A stretch of DNA of 64,000 bases from an uncultured Candidatus Saccharibacteria bacterium (lineage in GTDB: Bacteria > Patescibacteriota > Saccharimonadia > Saccharimonadales > Saccharimonadaceae). The notes under the pieces are model-generated. The model was not told the DNA's origin and made no database searches. It saw nothing but the letters and a program-made list of their open reading frames with translations. The stretch is from the NCBI GenBank assembly GCA_938041435.1, contig CALISR010000008.1, positions 1 through 64,000 of the forward strand. Direction: 5' to 3'. How positions within the stretch are numbered: position 1 is the first letter of the stretch; each line of letters begins with the position of its first letter. This document shows positions 46,336 to 57,961 of this stretch, piece by piece. Made by a program: the position numbers and the translations under genes.

Positions 46336-46905
46336 ATGACAATAGCATTAATCGTTTTGCTCGGCGTGATTGGCCTGCTCGTTTTGTTTGGCATCTTCAT
46401 GTGGGCAACGTACAACAGCTTGGTCAAGCTGAAGATCCGCGTGGACGAAGCTTGGAGCGACATTACTGTCCAGCTTAAGCGCCGAACAGACCTCATCCCG
46501 AACTTAGTGGGCACTGTGAAGGGCTATGCGTCGCACGAGAAGGAGGTCTTCGAGAACGTGGCAGAGGCTCGCAGCGCCATCATGAATGCCCAAGGCGTGC
46601 AAGAGACGGCTGCGGCAGAGAATATGATCGAGGGTGCTCTGAAGAGCTTGTTTGCCGTAGCAGAGGCTTACCCAGAGCTCAAGGCCAACCAAAACTTCAT
46701 CCAGCTGCAGCAAGAGCTGGTAGACACTGAGGACAAGATCCAGGCAGCGCGCCGCTTCTACAACGGTGGTGTGCGCGACCTCAACACTCGCATTGCTATG
46801 TTCCCCGCCAACATCGTGGCTGGCATGCTGGGCTTCAAAGCTCGCGAGTTCTTCGAGGTCGAAGACCGTGCCAGTGTCGAAAACCCAGTGCAGGTGCAGT
46901 TCTAG
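46336..46905 (+). CDS. lemA: LemA family protein
   Basis: A 189-aa protein: one N-terminal transmembrane helix (residues 3-25), then the LemA helical bundle with Y-N-S-L-V-K, D-E-A-W-S-D-I-x-V-Q-L-K-R-R-x-D-L-I-P-N-L-V, and the conserved R-R-F-Y-N-x-x-V-R-D-L-N-T near 142-155. Function unknown in general; often near htpX, which lies 1 kb downstream here. AAAAAGGAG precedes ATG. Confidence 0.93.
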   Translation: MTIALIVLLGVIGLLVLFGIFMWATYNSLVKLKIRVDEAWSDITVQLKRRTDLIPNLVGTVKGYASHEKEVFENVAEARSAIMNAQGVQETAAAENMIEGALKSLFAVAEAYPELKANQNFIQLQQELVDTEDKIQAARRFYNGGVRDLNTRIAMFPANIVAGMLGFKAREFFEVEDRASVENPVQVQF

Positions 46906-46925
46906 GCATCACGCGTAGTATAGCG

Positions 46926-46954
46926 AAACCGCCCTCGATGGAGGGCGGTTTGTT
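46926..46954 (+). terminator. Intrinsic terminator of lemA
   Basis: A perfect 11-bp stem AAACCGCCCTC/GAGGGCGGTTT with a 4-nt loop and T-rich tail. Confidence 0.88.
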
Positions 46955-47229
46955 ATTATTTTGCAACAGTATAAGGGCTGTGATGTCAGGTTGTATGTCG
47001 TTCTTGGTGAGGGGTGCTTGAGAAGAGTTATGGCTACAGCGAGCGGCTTATCGCTTGGCTGAGAGTGTTTTATCTAGAAGGTGGGGGATTTGAGTAATAA
47101 AAATAATTGCAATGATTAGAGTGCTAGAGTGCTGCCAGCAGGTGAGAACATCGCGAGAGGCGAACATGACAAGCAGAGCAAGAGAGGGTAGACACCCTTC
47201 TAGGATGGATGTCATGTTCGATAGGGATG
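46955..47229. other. Intergenic region, nothing identified
   Basis: About 275 nt with no supported gene between lemA and the convergent membrane-protein gene. Confidence 0.5.
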
Positions 47230-47556
47230 TCACACGAAGAAGTGCACAAACCACCCTGACACTAGCGTGAGAGTAATGAGGATAAATAGTCTCAAATACT
47301 TCTCTAGGTCAGAGCAATTGCTCCGCTCCCCTGATGACGAGCCATTAATAAGACTCGCGGTTAGCATGATGCCAAGAGATTGAAACATGCTGATTTGTGG
47401 CACTCCAAAAATGGGAACAATAAACCAGCCCCAAAGTAGGCTAAACGTCCACACTCCGAGAAATCCGGATGCAAACACAAGTACACACTCAGCAATGACG
47501 GTACCCCTAGTCTTCGTCTCTTTCTCGGTAATGGTGATTCTGACGTCACTCATCAT
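47230..47556 (-). CDS. Small membrane protein, 108 aa
   Basis: Three hydrophobic segments (about 20-42, 46-68, 88-106). No family is recognised. Starts at Met-Met-Ser-Asp with GGGAGAG upstream. Its upstream DNA has a promoter (47750-47778 on the minus strand) that is almost identical to that of the gene at 58936-59298, so the two small membrane proteins are likely co-regulated. Between promoter and gene lies a long hairpin (47624-47682). Confidence 0.65.
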   Translation of the reverse strand: MMSDVRITITEKETKTRGTVIAECVLVFASGFLGVWTFSLLWGWFIVPIFGVPQISMFQSLGIMLTASLINGSSSGERSNCSDLEKYLRLFILITLTLVSGWFVHFFV

Positions 47557-47623
47557 CTTACTCTCTCCCCACCCAAGCGGACGCTCGTGTAGAATCACAC
47601 TGGTCGACGCTCGGATGCGGCGA

Positions 47624-47682
47624 CTCAAGGTGGGGTGCTGGGGCGCGGCTATGGTAGCCATGCCTGGGCAGCCCACCTTGAG
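47624..47682. ncRNA. Long hairpin in the leader of the 108-aa gene
   Basis: An 11-bp outer stem (47624-47634 with 47672-47682) and an inner 4-bp hairpin with 5-nt loop (47647-47659). Because the promoter is at 47750-47778 on the minus strand it would be part of the 5' UTR, possibly a regulatory structure. Confidence 0.4.
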
Positions 47683-47749
47683 CGGTATGCTCTGCTTGTC
47701 AAACAACACTTTTGGACAAAATGCGAACATGTGTCAACAAAAGCTGATA

Positions 47750-47778
47750 TATATATCAATATATGAGGGGCGAGTCAA
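47750..47778 (-). promoter_or_regulatory. Promoter/operator shared with the 120-aa membrane protein
   Basis: On the minus strand TTGACT (47773-47778), 17-nt spacer, TATATA (47750-47755). About 30 bp including a CATATATTGATATATAT near-palindrome match the promoter at 59351-59379. Confidence 0.6.
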
Positions 47779-47889
47779 GTGGGTGCAACGTAGGCCCGAA
47801 AACCTCACTAATAGTCAGCGCAGAGAATGCGGCGCTCGGAGATTAACGCGAGTGCCTGCAAAACCACCATTATCTGCTACAATATATCT

Positions 47890-48783
47890 ATGTACAGAGC
47901 AATTGCACACAACAAACGTAATACAGTTATTTTGATGATCGTCTTCGTCGCGATGGTGGCGGTGATTGGCCTGGCGGCGCAGTTAATTATGAATAGCCGC
48001 GGCATGCAGGGCAACCTGACGATCTTTTGGGGGACGTTCATTGGGGCGCTGATCTATGCATTGGTGCAGTACTTCATCGCTTCTAAGCTTGCTATGAGTA
48101 TGACTGGTGCAGTGGAGATTCGCAAGGCGGATAACCCCCGTTTGTGGCGCACCGTCGAGAATCTTGCCATCACCGTGGGGCTACCTATGCCGCAGGTGTA
48201 TATTATCGACGACCCGGCACCGAACGCCTTTGCCACTGGCCGCGACCCCAAGCATGCCATTGTGGGTGTGACGACGGGCCTGCTGGAGATTATGGATGAT
48301 CGTGAGCTGACCGCTGTGCTGGCCCATGAGATGGGGCACGTCCAAAACTACGATATTCGGGTGAGTATGATTACCTTTGGTCTGGTGAGTGCGATTGGTC
48401 TGGTGTCGGATATTGCGCTGCGTATGCTGTGGTTCCGTGACAATGATGACCGCGAGACCAATCCGGTGCTATTGGTGCTTGGCATTGTCGCTATTATCCT
48501 CGCACCCATCGTGGCGGCCATTATGCAAATGGCGGTGAGTCGCCAGCGTGAGTACCTGGCCGATGCGACTGGTGCACTAACGACACGCGACCCAGCTGGC
48601 CTGGCTAGCGCGCTGGGTAAGCTGCAGGCATACACTCGCCCGATGGAGAAGCAGGTCAGCTCAAGCGCTAATATGTTTATGGTGAACCCGCTCAAACCAG
48701 GGTTTTTTAGCCGGTTATTTAGCACCCACCCACCGCTCGAAGACCGCATCAAGCGCCTCAACGAAGATATGAATAAATGGTAG
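47890..48783 (+). CDS. htpX: Zinc metalloprotease HtpX
   Basis: A 297-aa membrane protease for quality control. Two N-terminal transmembrane helices (about 10-32, 42-62), catalytic H-E-M-G-H at 146-150, two more helices (about 160-180, 200-225) and the third zinc ligand Glu in R-Q-R-E-Y-L-A-D near 233. TACAAT (47878-47883) ends 6 nt before ATG, without a Shine-Dalgarno sequence: leaderless. Confidence 0.95.
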   Translation: MYRAIAHNKRNTVILMIVFVAMVAVIGLAAQLIMNSRGMQGNLTIFWGTFIGALIYALVQYFIASKLAMSMTGAVEIRKADNPRLWRTVENLAITVGLPMPQVYIIDDPAPNAFATGRDPKHAIVGVTTGLLEIMDDRELTAVLAHEMGHVQNYDIRVSMITFGLVSAIGLVSDIALRMLWFRDNDDRETNPVLLVLGIVAIILAPIVAAIMQMAVSRQREYLADATGALTTRDPAGLASALGKLQAYTRPMEKQVSSSANMFMVNPLKPGFFSRLFSTHPPLEDRIKRLNEDMNKW

Positions 48784-48787
48784 GGTC

Positions 48788-50035
48788 GTGCCTGTGGCAA
48801 AAAAAACAAAGTCAACTCGCCGCTCATCATTACGCACCGCTCCAACGGTGGCTATGAGCCAACATCGTTCAAAAAAAGAGGTAAAACACCCTGACGTTGC
48901 AAAAAAGACAACATCACCCTCTCATGGTACTGCTTCCGCAAAAGCCCGCTCGCAGCACTCGAATGATACTCCATCGACGCTGCTCAGCTGGCACACTAAC
49001 CTCCATTGGCGGACCTGGCAGGCTCGCGGTGGTAGGGTAGTAGCGAGCAGTCGCCGATGGTTGCATAATTTACAACTGAGACGGCCGCATCGAAGCTTTC
49101 GTCGCACTCGTCGACGTGATTATGCGCGTTCGTTGCAATTACCAGGCTACGTCGCCTTTACTGCACAAGTGATGCGGATGGTGCGGGCGCACTGGCGGAC
49201 GTTGTGTCTCTTGGCGGTGTTTTATGCCGTGCTGCTCTTGGCGCTTGGGGCGATTACCAACCAGACAATGTACGACCGTCTGCAGAGTATGCTAGCAGAG
49301 TCGGGCAAAGATATTCTCACTGGTGCCTGGGGCAAGCTAGGCGAGGCAGGTCTGCTCATGGTGACGGCCTTTGGTACGGGCAGTGGCAACCTCAGCGCTG
49401 ACCAGCAGCTCTATGTGGTGCTGGGCTTTTTACTGGCGTGGCTCACCACAGTGTGGCTATTACGCGAGTACAAGGCAGGGCGAGCGCCACGCCTGCGCGA
49501 TGGGCTGTATAATGCCTGTGCACCACTGGTAGCCACGCTGATGATTGTCCTCGTCTTCCTCGTGCAGCTTATCCCACTGGGGGCGATGGCGCTGGTGTAT
49601 ATCGGTCTGTCGAGTAATGGGGTGATTAGCGAAGGATTTGGCTCGATGCTCTTCTATGTGCTACTAGCTACTGTGGCAGTACTGACGCTTTATTGGGGCA
49701 CGAGCACCTTCATTGCGCTTGTGGTGGTGACACTGCCTGGTATGTACCCTATGCGGGCGCTGGCAGCGGCGGGTGACCTGGTGGTAGGGCGACGGCTGCG
49801 GATTTTGTACCGGCTGCTGTGGCTATTTGGCAGTGTGGCAGTGCTGTGGTGTGTGGTGATGATCCCTGCTATTCTCCTTGATGCCTGGCTCAAGCACCTC
49901 TGGCAATGGTACGCCTCTGTGCCGACGATGCCCATCCTAGCGGGCTTCATCAGCTCGGTGACAGTGGTATGGTGCGCAGCATATATCTACCTCCTTTATC
50001 GCAAAATTGTTGATGATACGGCAGCGCCAGCGTAA
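48788..50035 (+). CDS. Multi-spanning membrane protein with basic N-terminal tail
   Basis: A 415-aa protein. The first ~115 residues are rich in Lys, Arg, Ser and Thr and probably cytoplasmic; about six transmembrane helices follow (around 138-160, 205-225, 245-275, 285-310, 340-365, 380-405). No family is recognised. The GTG start lies 5 nt after the htpX stop, so it is co-transcribed with htpX, but there is no clear site; an internal Met is possible. Confidence 0.75.
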   Translation: MPVAKKTKSTRRSSLRTAPTVAMSQHRSKKEVKHPDVAKKTTSPSHGTASAKARSQHSNDTPSTLLSWHTNLHWRTWQARGGRVVASSRRWLHNLQLRRPHRSFRRTRRRDYARSLQLPGYVAFTAQVMRMVRAHWRTLCLLAVFYAVLLLALGAITNQTMYDRLQSMLAESGKDILTGAWGKLGEAGLLMVTAFGTGSGNLSADQQLYVVLGFLLAWLTTVWLLREYKAGRAPRLRDGLYNACAPLVATLMIVLVFLVQLIPLGAMALVYIGLSSNGVISEGFGSMLFYVLLATVAVLTLYWGTSTFIALVVVTLPGMYPMRALAAAGDLVVGRRLRILYRLLWLFGSVAVLWCVVMIPAILLDAWLKHLWQWYASVPTMPILAGFISSVTVVWCAAYIYLLYRKIVDDTAAPA

Positions 50036-52544
<2,509 letters not shown>

Positions 52545-52559
52545 GCAGGAGAAAGGCAC

Positions 52560-53165
52560 ATGGCAACCCCAGAACAACCGCAAAGAGACGAATTAATCGC
52601 TGCAGCGAAAAGCATGGCGCCGTTTCCAATTCTCATGGCAACCTTTATGCTCGTGTATGCTGTGTGGTTTGGTGTAGCATGGGGTGTTATTGGCTGGGCG
52701 GTCTTTGCACTATTTGGTGTGTATGCGGCATGGCTGATTTTTTGCGGCGTGCAGCATATCCGTGTGACGAAAAAATTGCCCAAGCCAGCACCAACGCCAG
52801 TCAGCAAGCGGATCGCTAAGCAGATGCAGCTGCTGAGCACGGTGTCGTATGCACCGCTTTGGATTATCTTTGCGCTGCTTGGTATGTTTCAGCAGCAGAT
52901 TTATATCATGCCGGTGCTTGTGCTGACCGTTGGGCTGCACTTCATTCCGCAGGCAAAGATCTTTGACCGGACGATCGATTATTATCTTGCACCTCTCCCC
53001 ATCTGCACGGCATTGATTGGCTTCTACCTTGCCTTCGCAACGAGTACTTCGTGGCAAATGGTCTATGCCATCAGCAGCATTGGCGGGGCACTCGCAACCG
53101 CAGGGTATGGACTATATATGGTGCTAGGCCACAAACAACTCATGAACCAAATAAACCACGCGTAA
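52560..53165 (+). CDS. Membrane protein, 201 aa
   Basis: About six predicted transmembrane helices (around 22-42, 45-65, 92-108, 112-130, 145-162, 168-188). No family recognised. CAGGAGAAAGGCAC before ATG; 15 nt after ligA, so co-transcribed. Confidence 0.75.
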   Translation: MATPEQPQRDELIAAAKSMAPFPILMATFMLVYAVWFGVAWGVIGWAVFALFGVYAAWLIFCGVQHIRVTKKLPKPAPTPVSKRIAKQMQLLSTVSYAPLWIIFALLGMFQQQIYIMPVLVLTVGLHFIPQAKIFDRTIDYYLAPLPICTALIGFYLAFATSTSWQMVYAISSIGGALATAGYGLYMVLGHKQLMNQINHA

Positions 53166-53344
53166 GAGTTATACGACGCCGCACACGTAGTCAGCTGGCT
53201 TGCAAAAAGCAAGCGAAAATAAACGCATAGAATCATCTGAATACATCGCACTATGATTCAAAAATATGATCCTAGAAAGGAGAAATGGTAAATAATGGAA
53301 ATTAATAACAACAAGAGCAAAATCACACTAGATATCAGTCTATA

Positions 53345-53352
53345 ACAGAGGT
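53345..53352 (+). promoter_or_regulatory. ACAGAGGT motif acting as ribosome binding site of the NADAR gene
   Basis: The 8-mer lies 6 nt before ATG 53359 and contains AGAGGT, a fair Shine-Dalgarno match. One of 17 copies in the window. Confidence 0.5.
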
Positions 53353-53358
53353 AGTATC

Positions 53359-53868
53359 ATGAATATGACAGACAATACGCACAACAAATCAACCATGGCT
53401 GGCTTCTTTCTAGATGGCTGGTATGTCTTTGATAACTTCGCGCCATGCCAGGTTGAGTGGCGTGGCGTGCTGTACCCCACGAGCGAACATGCCTACCAAG
53501 CGGCGCACTTTTTTGGCACCAATCCAGCTCGGGCTGAGCAGGTGCGCTTATGTCGCTCGCCGCGCTTAGCGTCTGATTTTGCCAACCAGCATAAGGCTGA
53601 AGAAGACCCCAATTGGGACGATAAAAAGGTGGCAATTATGGAAGAAATTGTACGCTGCAAGCTTGCTCAGCACGATCTTGTGCGCGAGACACTCATTGCA
53701 TCGGGCGACCGATATATTGTGGAGATGAATGACGATGACAGCTTTTGGGGTTGGGGTAGCGACCATGCTGGGCGCAATGAGCTTGGCAAGATCTGGATGC
53801 GTCTACGCGATGAGTTGCAAAGTGCAAGTGAAGATAGCCCCATGAATAGTGGTGAACAAAATTCATGA
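53359..53868 (+). CDS. NADAR family protein (YbiA-like)
   Basis: A 169-aa protein with the NADAR fold: F-D-N-F-A-P near 28-33, Y-P-T-S-E-H-A-Y-Q-A near 44-53, W-G-W-G near 128-131 and G-R-N-E-L-G-K-I-W-M near 137-146. The family removes reactive amino sugars from riboflavin synthesis or hydrolyses ADP-ribosyl adducts. It starts a house-cleaning group with the next two genes. Confidence 0.9.
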   Translation: MNMTDNTHNKSTMAGFFLDGWYVFDNFAPCQVEWRGVLYPTSEHAYQAAHFFGTNPARAEQVRLCRSPRLASDFANQHKAEEDPNWDDKKVAIMEEIVRCKLAQHDLVRETLIASGDRYIVEMNDDDSFWGWGSDHAGRNELGKIWMRLRDELQSASEDSPMNSGEQNS

Positions 53869-53959
53869 TGAAATACTTGTGAGATAATAGCAATTTTTGA
53901 TAGTAGGCTATATAAACCCAAAAGGAACTCAACAACCAACAGGCAAGGAGGACAAGGTA

Positions 53960-54376
53960 ATGGTGCGATTCTATCTCGAAAAGCTCGTACGCGACAAAGT
54001 TGTCGAGAAATGCAAGGCCGACCCGCAGGTACTCCATACGAAATATCATCAATTGGATTGCGCGGCGTATCGCCGTGAGTTACAGCGCAAGATTCATGAA
54101 GAGGCAAACGAAATTCCGCTGGGTGAGGATAGGCTAGAAGAGGCGCTGCAGGAGCTGGCAGATGTGCAGGCTGTTCTCGATGCACTGCGCGATGATTTTG
54201 GCTTTTCACCTCAGCAGGTGCAAGACGCAGTGGCGCGCAAAGCTGCGCACGCTGGCGGTTTTCAAGGGCGCTATTATATTGCGTACAACGATCTAGCGGA
54301 GGATAGCAAATGGGTCGAGGTTTTTCGGGCGCAGCCAGAGAAATATCGAGAAGAGAAATACAAAGGAGATAAATGA
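53960..54376 (+). CDS. MazG/HisE-like nucleotide pyrophosphohydrolase
   Basis: A 138-aa helical protein with the all-alpha NTP-PPase pattern: L-V-R-D-K-V near 8-13, H-E-E-A-N-E near 45-50, E-E-A-L-Q-E-L-A-D-V-Q-A near 60-71, G-G-F and R-Y-Y-I near the end. Likely hydrolyses a damaged or non-canonical NTP. ATG 53960 has AAGGAGGACAAGG upstream. Overlaps the next gene by 4 bp. Confidence 0.85.
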   Translation: MVRFYLEKLVRDKVVEKCKADPQVLHTKYHQLDCAAYRRELQRKIHEEANEIPLGEDRLEEALQELADVQAVLDALRDDFGFSPQQVQDAVARKAAHAGGFQGRYYIAYNDLAEDSKWVEVFRAQPEKYREEKYKGDK

Positions 54377-54930
54377 TGCATCAACCACTATTCATCACGG
54401 GCAACCAACACAAGGCTGACTACCTAGCGCGCATGCTTGGTATGTCGCTGGAGTATCGCAAGATTGATTTGGTAGAGATTCAATCGTCTTCGCCTGAGGA
54501 GGTTGTTCGACATAAAGTGCGTGAAGCGTATGCGATTGCTCAGCAGCCTGTTCTTGTTGAAGATGTGTCGCTGGGATTTGCGGCGCTGAATGGGTTACCT
54601 GGCCCATTCATTAAGTTCTTCGTTGAGGCACCAGATGGACTGGAAAAATTATGCCGCATGCTTGATGGATTTGATGATAGATCAGCGCTGGCGGTAGGTG
54701 TGTTTGGTTACTATGATGGCTGCGAGATGAATATTTTTCGCAGTGAGCTACCTGGCAGTATTGCAGCGCATCCGCGAGGTGATGGTGGCTTTGGTTGGGA
54801 CAAAATATTTTGCCCAGATGGCTACGATGGCCGGACGCGCGCTGAGTTATCGCCAGAAGAAGATGCAGCGACGTACCAATCCATCAAACCAATTGCAGCA
54901 GTGCGCGAATTTTTACAAACTCATAAGTAA
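54373..54930 (+). CDS. Non-canonical purine NTP pyrophosphatase (RdgB/HAM1)
   Basis: A 185-aa Maf/HAM1-fold enzyme that hydrolyses dITP and XTP. I-T-G-N-x-H-K near 8-14, V-E-D-V-S-L-G-F near 56-63, L-P-G-P-F-I-K near 71-77, F-G-W-D-K-I-F near 140-146 and a late E-x-A-x-x-S-like tail are visible. Coupled to the MazG-like gene. Confidence 0.92.
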   Translation: MMHQPLFITGNQHKADYLARMLGMSLEYRKIDLVEIQSSSPEEVVRHKVREAYAIAQQPVLVEDVSLGFAALNGLPGPFIKFFVEAPDGLEKLCRMLDGFDDRSALAVGVFGYYDGCEMNIFRSELPGSIAAHPRGDGGFGWDKIFCPDGYDGRTRAELSPEEDAATYQSIKPIAAVREFLQTHK

Positions 54931-55388
54931 GATTTTCTGCAACTTTTACTACTGTTATTTTTATGAATCGAACATTAATTTTATTCACCATGATTAACAC
55001 ACGACTGAATATTGATGGTATGGTAGATGGTAGAATGCGCACTTATGACAAAATATAATATTGAATTTTCTTTTAATATATTCAACCTCATTGTATAGGA
55101 TAATGGCAACTAGTGTCGTCTCGAATCTTGATTTCTCACTACCGGAGAGCAGGAGAATGGCACAAAGACAAGTATTTTACTTGCAATGTGCAACCAAAAC
55201 AACCGGCTCATCTACCTGCATTGCGGCAGGAAAAGTAAACAGCAAAAGGGCGCTCTGCCGCAGCAGCAAATCGATACGTGAACCAAAATAATCACCGCAG
55301 AAAAGAAGGCACGAAGAGAACACGATAAAGAAAACGATTGCAAAAAGCAAGCAAGAAATCACCAGCCTGCGTGAATGAATTGCACAAT
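54931..55388. other. Intergenic region, nothing identified
   Basis: About 460 nt, AT-rich, with no supported gene. A short plus-strand ORF at 55061-55291 lacks a usable ribosome binding site. Confidence 0.5.
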
Positions 55389-56342
55389 TTATTCAGTCGC
55401 CATACTACCAACGATCAAGCTCGCGCCAATTACATCATCAACGCTCGAGCCACGCGATAGGTCGCTGATTGGTCGTGCGAAGCCTTGCAATATAGGGCCG
55501 TAGGCGTGGCCACCAGCCAGGTGCTCGGCGAGCTTGTAGGCAATGTTGCCAGAGTTGAGATCGGGGAAGATGAGGACGTTGGCTTGGCCAGCAACGGGAC
55601 TGGTAGGGGCTTTTTTGTGGCCAATGGTGGGGACGAGAGCCGCGTCAAGTTGGAGCTCACCATCGATGAGGAGTTCTGGCTGGTGGGCTTGCACCTCTGC
55701 GAGTGCGCGGCGAATTGTTTCGACACTTTGGCCGCCAGCACTGCCCAGCGTGGAGTACGATAGCAGCGCAACGCGGGGCTGCCAGCCAAGCCGGGTGGCG
55801 CTCAAGGCACTGGCCTCGGCAATGGCGGCTAGGCCAGCGGCATCTGGTGCGATGTTCATCCCGCAGTCGGCAAAGATAAGCAGGCCATCCTCCCCACCAG
55901 TAAAGTGGGGCATATCCATCACGAAGAAACTCGATGCATAGCGCACCCTGGGTGCTAAGCCAACAACCTTCAGCGCAGCCCGCAATACCGCAGTGGTGGG
56001 GTGGTCAATGCCGGCCACCATAGCATCACACGTGCCATCGCGGAGCAGCTGGGCCGCGTAGGTGAGAGGGGTAAGGGGAGGTGTATCGGCGGTGTTTGCA
56101 GATGTCGTATCGTGTTGGTGGGGTACTGTCATAATCTCGATGCCATTAAGCGAGATACCTGCATCGGTAGCAGCCTGCTTGACAGCAGTTGGGCTATCTG
56201 CAACAAGCACAGGCCGAACGGCGCGCCAATCGGCCAGCTGGCGTACGGCGCTGAGGATAATGGGGTTGGTATCTTCTGGGTAGGCGATGCGCGGCGGGTG
56301 AGTGGCGAGCGCATCACGGAGGGTGAGTATACGCTGATTCAT
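55389..56342 (-). CDS. pta: Phosphate acetyltransferase
   Basis: A 317-aa single-domain Pta that interconverts acetyl-CoA and acetyl phosphate. Features: the P-E-D-T-N-P start region, D-A-M-V-A-G near 108, F-A-D-C-G-M-N-I near 157, and F-P-D-L-N-S-G-N-I-A-Y-K near 265 with a final G-x-S-x-x-D-V. With an acetate kinase elsewhere it would give ATP from acetyl-CoA. TATACT (minus strand, 56349-56354) ends 6 nt before ATG: leaderless. Confidence 0.95.
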   Translation of the reverse strand: MNQRILTLRDALATHPPRIAYPEDTNPIILSAVRQLADWRAVRPVLVADSPTAVKQAATDAGISLNGIEIMTVPHQHDTTSANTADTPPLTPLTYAAQLLRDGTCDAMVAGIDHPTTAVLRAALKVVGLAPRVRYASSFFVMDMPHFTGGEDGLLIFADCGMNIAPDAAGLAAIAEASALSATRLGWQPRVALLSYSTLGSAGGQSVETIRRALAEVQAHQPELLIDGELQLDAALVPTIGHKKAPTSPVAGQANVLIFPDLNSGNIAYKLAEHLAGGHAYGPILQGFARPISDLSRGSSVDDVIGASLIVGSMATE

Positions 56343-56348
56343 ACTTGT

Positions 56349-56356
56349 AGTATAAT
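56349..56356. promoter_or_regulatory. Overlapping bidirectional -10 (pta / GNAT)
   Basis: AGTATAAT reads TATACT for pta (minus) and TATAAT for the GNAT gene (plus). Each ends exactly 6 nt from its ATG. Confidence 0.7.
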
Positions 56357-56362
56357 CGATAT

Positions 56363-56845
56363 ATGGAAGAACTCATAATCGAACAGGCAACCGCCGTCAG
56401 CCAGGCTGATGTGGCGGCAATCGCAGCACTGGGCGATGTGCTGCACCAAGCCGGAACAACCGCGCCAACTACTCCAACTACCCATGATACAGCGGCGATG
56501 GACGCTTTGCGTCAGGCGCTAGAAGCAGTGATTGCTGCTGAGAACCAAACGCTGCTCTTGGCCCGCCTTGACGGCAAGGTGGTGGGCATGGCAACACTCG
56601 CGCTGCTGGTGGGGCCGATCGCTGGGCGTAAGATCTACCTGGATGACTTCGTAGCCGACCCATCGGTGCAGGGCAAGGGGGTTGGCTCGCGGCTGTGGGA
56701 TGCAATGCTGAGTTGGGGTCAGCAGCACGGTGCGACCAAGCTCACCTTTACCTCCAACCCCAAGCGCCAAGCTGCCCACCGCTTTTATCTCCACAAGGGT
56801 GCGACGATCTATAACACGACGGTGTTTGAGAAGACGATTGAGTAG
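56363..56845 (+). CDS. GNAT-family N-acetyltransferase
   Basis: A 160-aa protein. Core motif A is V-Q-G-K-G-V-G-S-R-L-W near 107-117; motif B has H-R-F-Y-x-x-K-G-A near 141-149. The Ala/Thr-rich loop near 30-48 is unusual. Leaderless start 6 nt after TATAAT. Substrate unknown. Confidence 0.88.
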   Translation: MEELIIEQATAVSQADVAAIAALGDVLHQAGTTAPTTPTTHDTAAMDALRQALEAVIAAENQTLLLARLDGKVVGMATLALLVGPIAGRKIYLDDFVADPSVQGKGVGSRLWDAMLSWGQQHGATKLTFTSNPKRQAAHRFYLHKGATIYNTTVFEKTIE

Positions 56846-57081
56846 CGTAGGTTAAGCTGCCCACTTCTCCTCTCTCATGTACCATCTCCTTCTTATCTGG
56901 TAGCGCAGGGCCCAGCTACTGATCATTATTAGTACCATACAGCTTAATCTATGATGGCAATTTCTGCAGCAGCTTAGAAGAGGATGTATGAGAGAAGGGT
57001 GTGAGATTATTCAATTGCCAAGACAGCCTTTGTTGTATTACTAATATAATACGCCGTGTACTGCGACAGAAAGACAGCCAA

Positions 57082-57663
57082 ATGGCACGAACTCAAGCCC
57101 AAGAAGCATTCTCCACCCTGCAAAGCACCCCGCGCGAACGAGTGACCGCGGCTGATCAAGCAGCGGCAGTAGTACAGTTGAGCCAGATTGCCTTGCATAT
57201 GATGACAAAATTTGCTGATCGGGTAAACATACACGGCAGCCGGGTGGATGAGACAACGCTAGCAGAAGGGGCTGATTCACCTCTGTTGCCAGGTCAGAGC
57301 CGTGCTATCCTCAGGCTTGCAGCACCATATGCCGATGGCTCGCGATTGCAGGCGGATGTTGAGACGGCGACATTTTGGCGTGAGCCGCTACAGCCGAGCC
57401 TAAGCGACAATGCGATAGCTGCGACAACACACGAGGTAAGCCTGGTGAGTGGCTCAAAGCAGCTGCGCTATCGCATTATTACAGAAGGTTATCGCCAGCG
57501 GGTGGTGCGCTCGCTGATCGGCCTGGCGCATAGTGGCCAGCCCGCCACGCGCACGATTGGTGAGAGCCAACGGATCAGCCGAGGCGATCAAGTGGTGAGC
57601 GGCGCCGAAGTGCGAGAGCTCTGGAAGGTTCTGAATGGGGCGGAATCGCTTGATGATGAGTAG
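57082..57663 (+). CDS. Hypothetical protein, 193 aa
   Basis: No recognised family; soluble, mixed alpha/beta, no signal peptide. ATG 57082 (Met-Ala-Arg-Thr-Gln) is chosen because coding-like sequence starts there; it has no strong site. TATAAT near 57044 may be its -10. Contains an inverted ACAGAGGT copy at 57279. Confidence 0.65.
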   Translation: MARTQAQEAFSTLQSTPRERVTAADQAAAVVQLSQIALHMMTKFADRVNIHGSRVDETTLAEGADSPLLPGQSRAILRLAAPYADGSRLQADVETATFWREPLQPSLSDNAIAATTHEVSLVSGSKQLRYRIITEGYRQRVVRSLIGLAHSGQPATRTIGESQRISRGDQVVSGAEVRELWKVLNGAESLDDE

Positions 57664-57961
57664 TTGAAGTGATTGGCCTCTAAGGCTTCGCCTTCTTAAC
57701 CTCAGCTACCCTTCTACCACTTCAGGCAGGTAGAATTAAGACCTGGTTGCAAACTAGTACTTATTTTTGATGCTGGGTCGTTCTTGGGGGTATTGTCAGT
57801 TCTTAGCTTCAAGAGAAAGGAATGATACAAACCTGTGAAATTACCGAAGAGGACTTTGAGATTCACTAAGGTCGACGTTCTTCTGAAAAGTAAAAACCGG
57901 CCATTATAGCCGGTTTTCTATTCTGAGCAGTGTTTTCTCTCAGATATTCTTGCTTCCTCTC
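57664..57961. other. Intergenic region between convergent genes with a terminator
   Basis: Apart from the hairpin at 57893-57917 nothing is seen. Confidence 0.5.
57893..57922. terminator. Bidirectional intrinsic terminator
   Basis: Stem AAAACCGGC/GCCGGTTTT with 7-nt loop; Ts on both strands, so it can serve the 193-aa gene and the CAP-domain gene. Confidence 0.85.

Noticed and set aside
55061..55291. 76-codon ORF in the 54931-55388 spacer
   Set aside because: AT-rich start without a usable ribosome binding site, and no conserved pattern.
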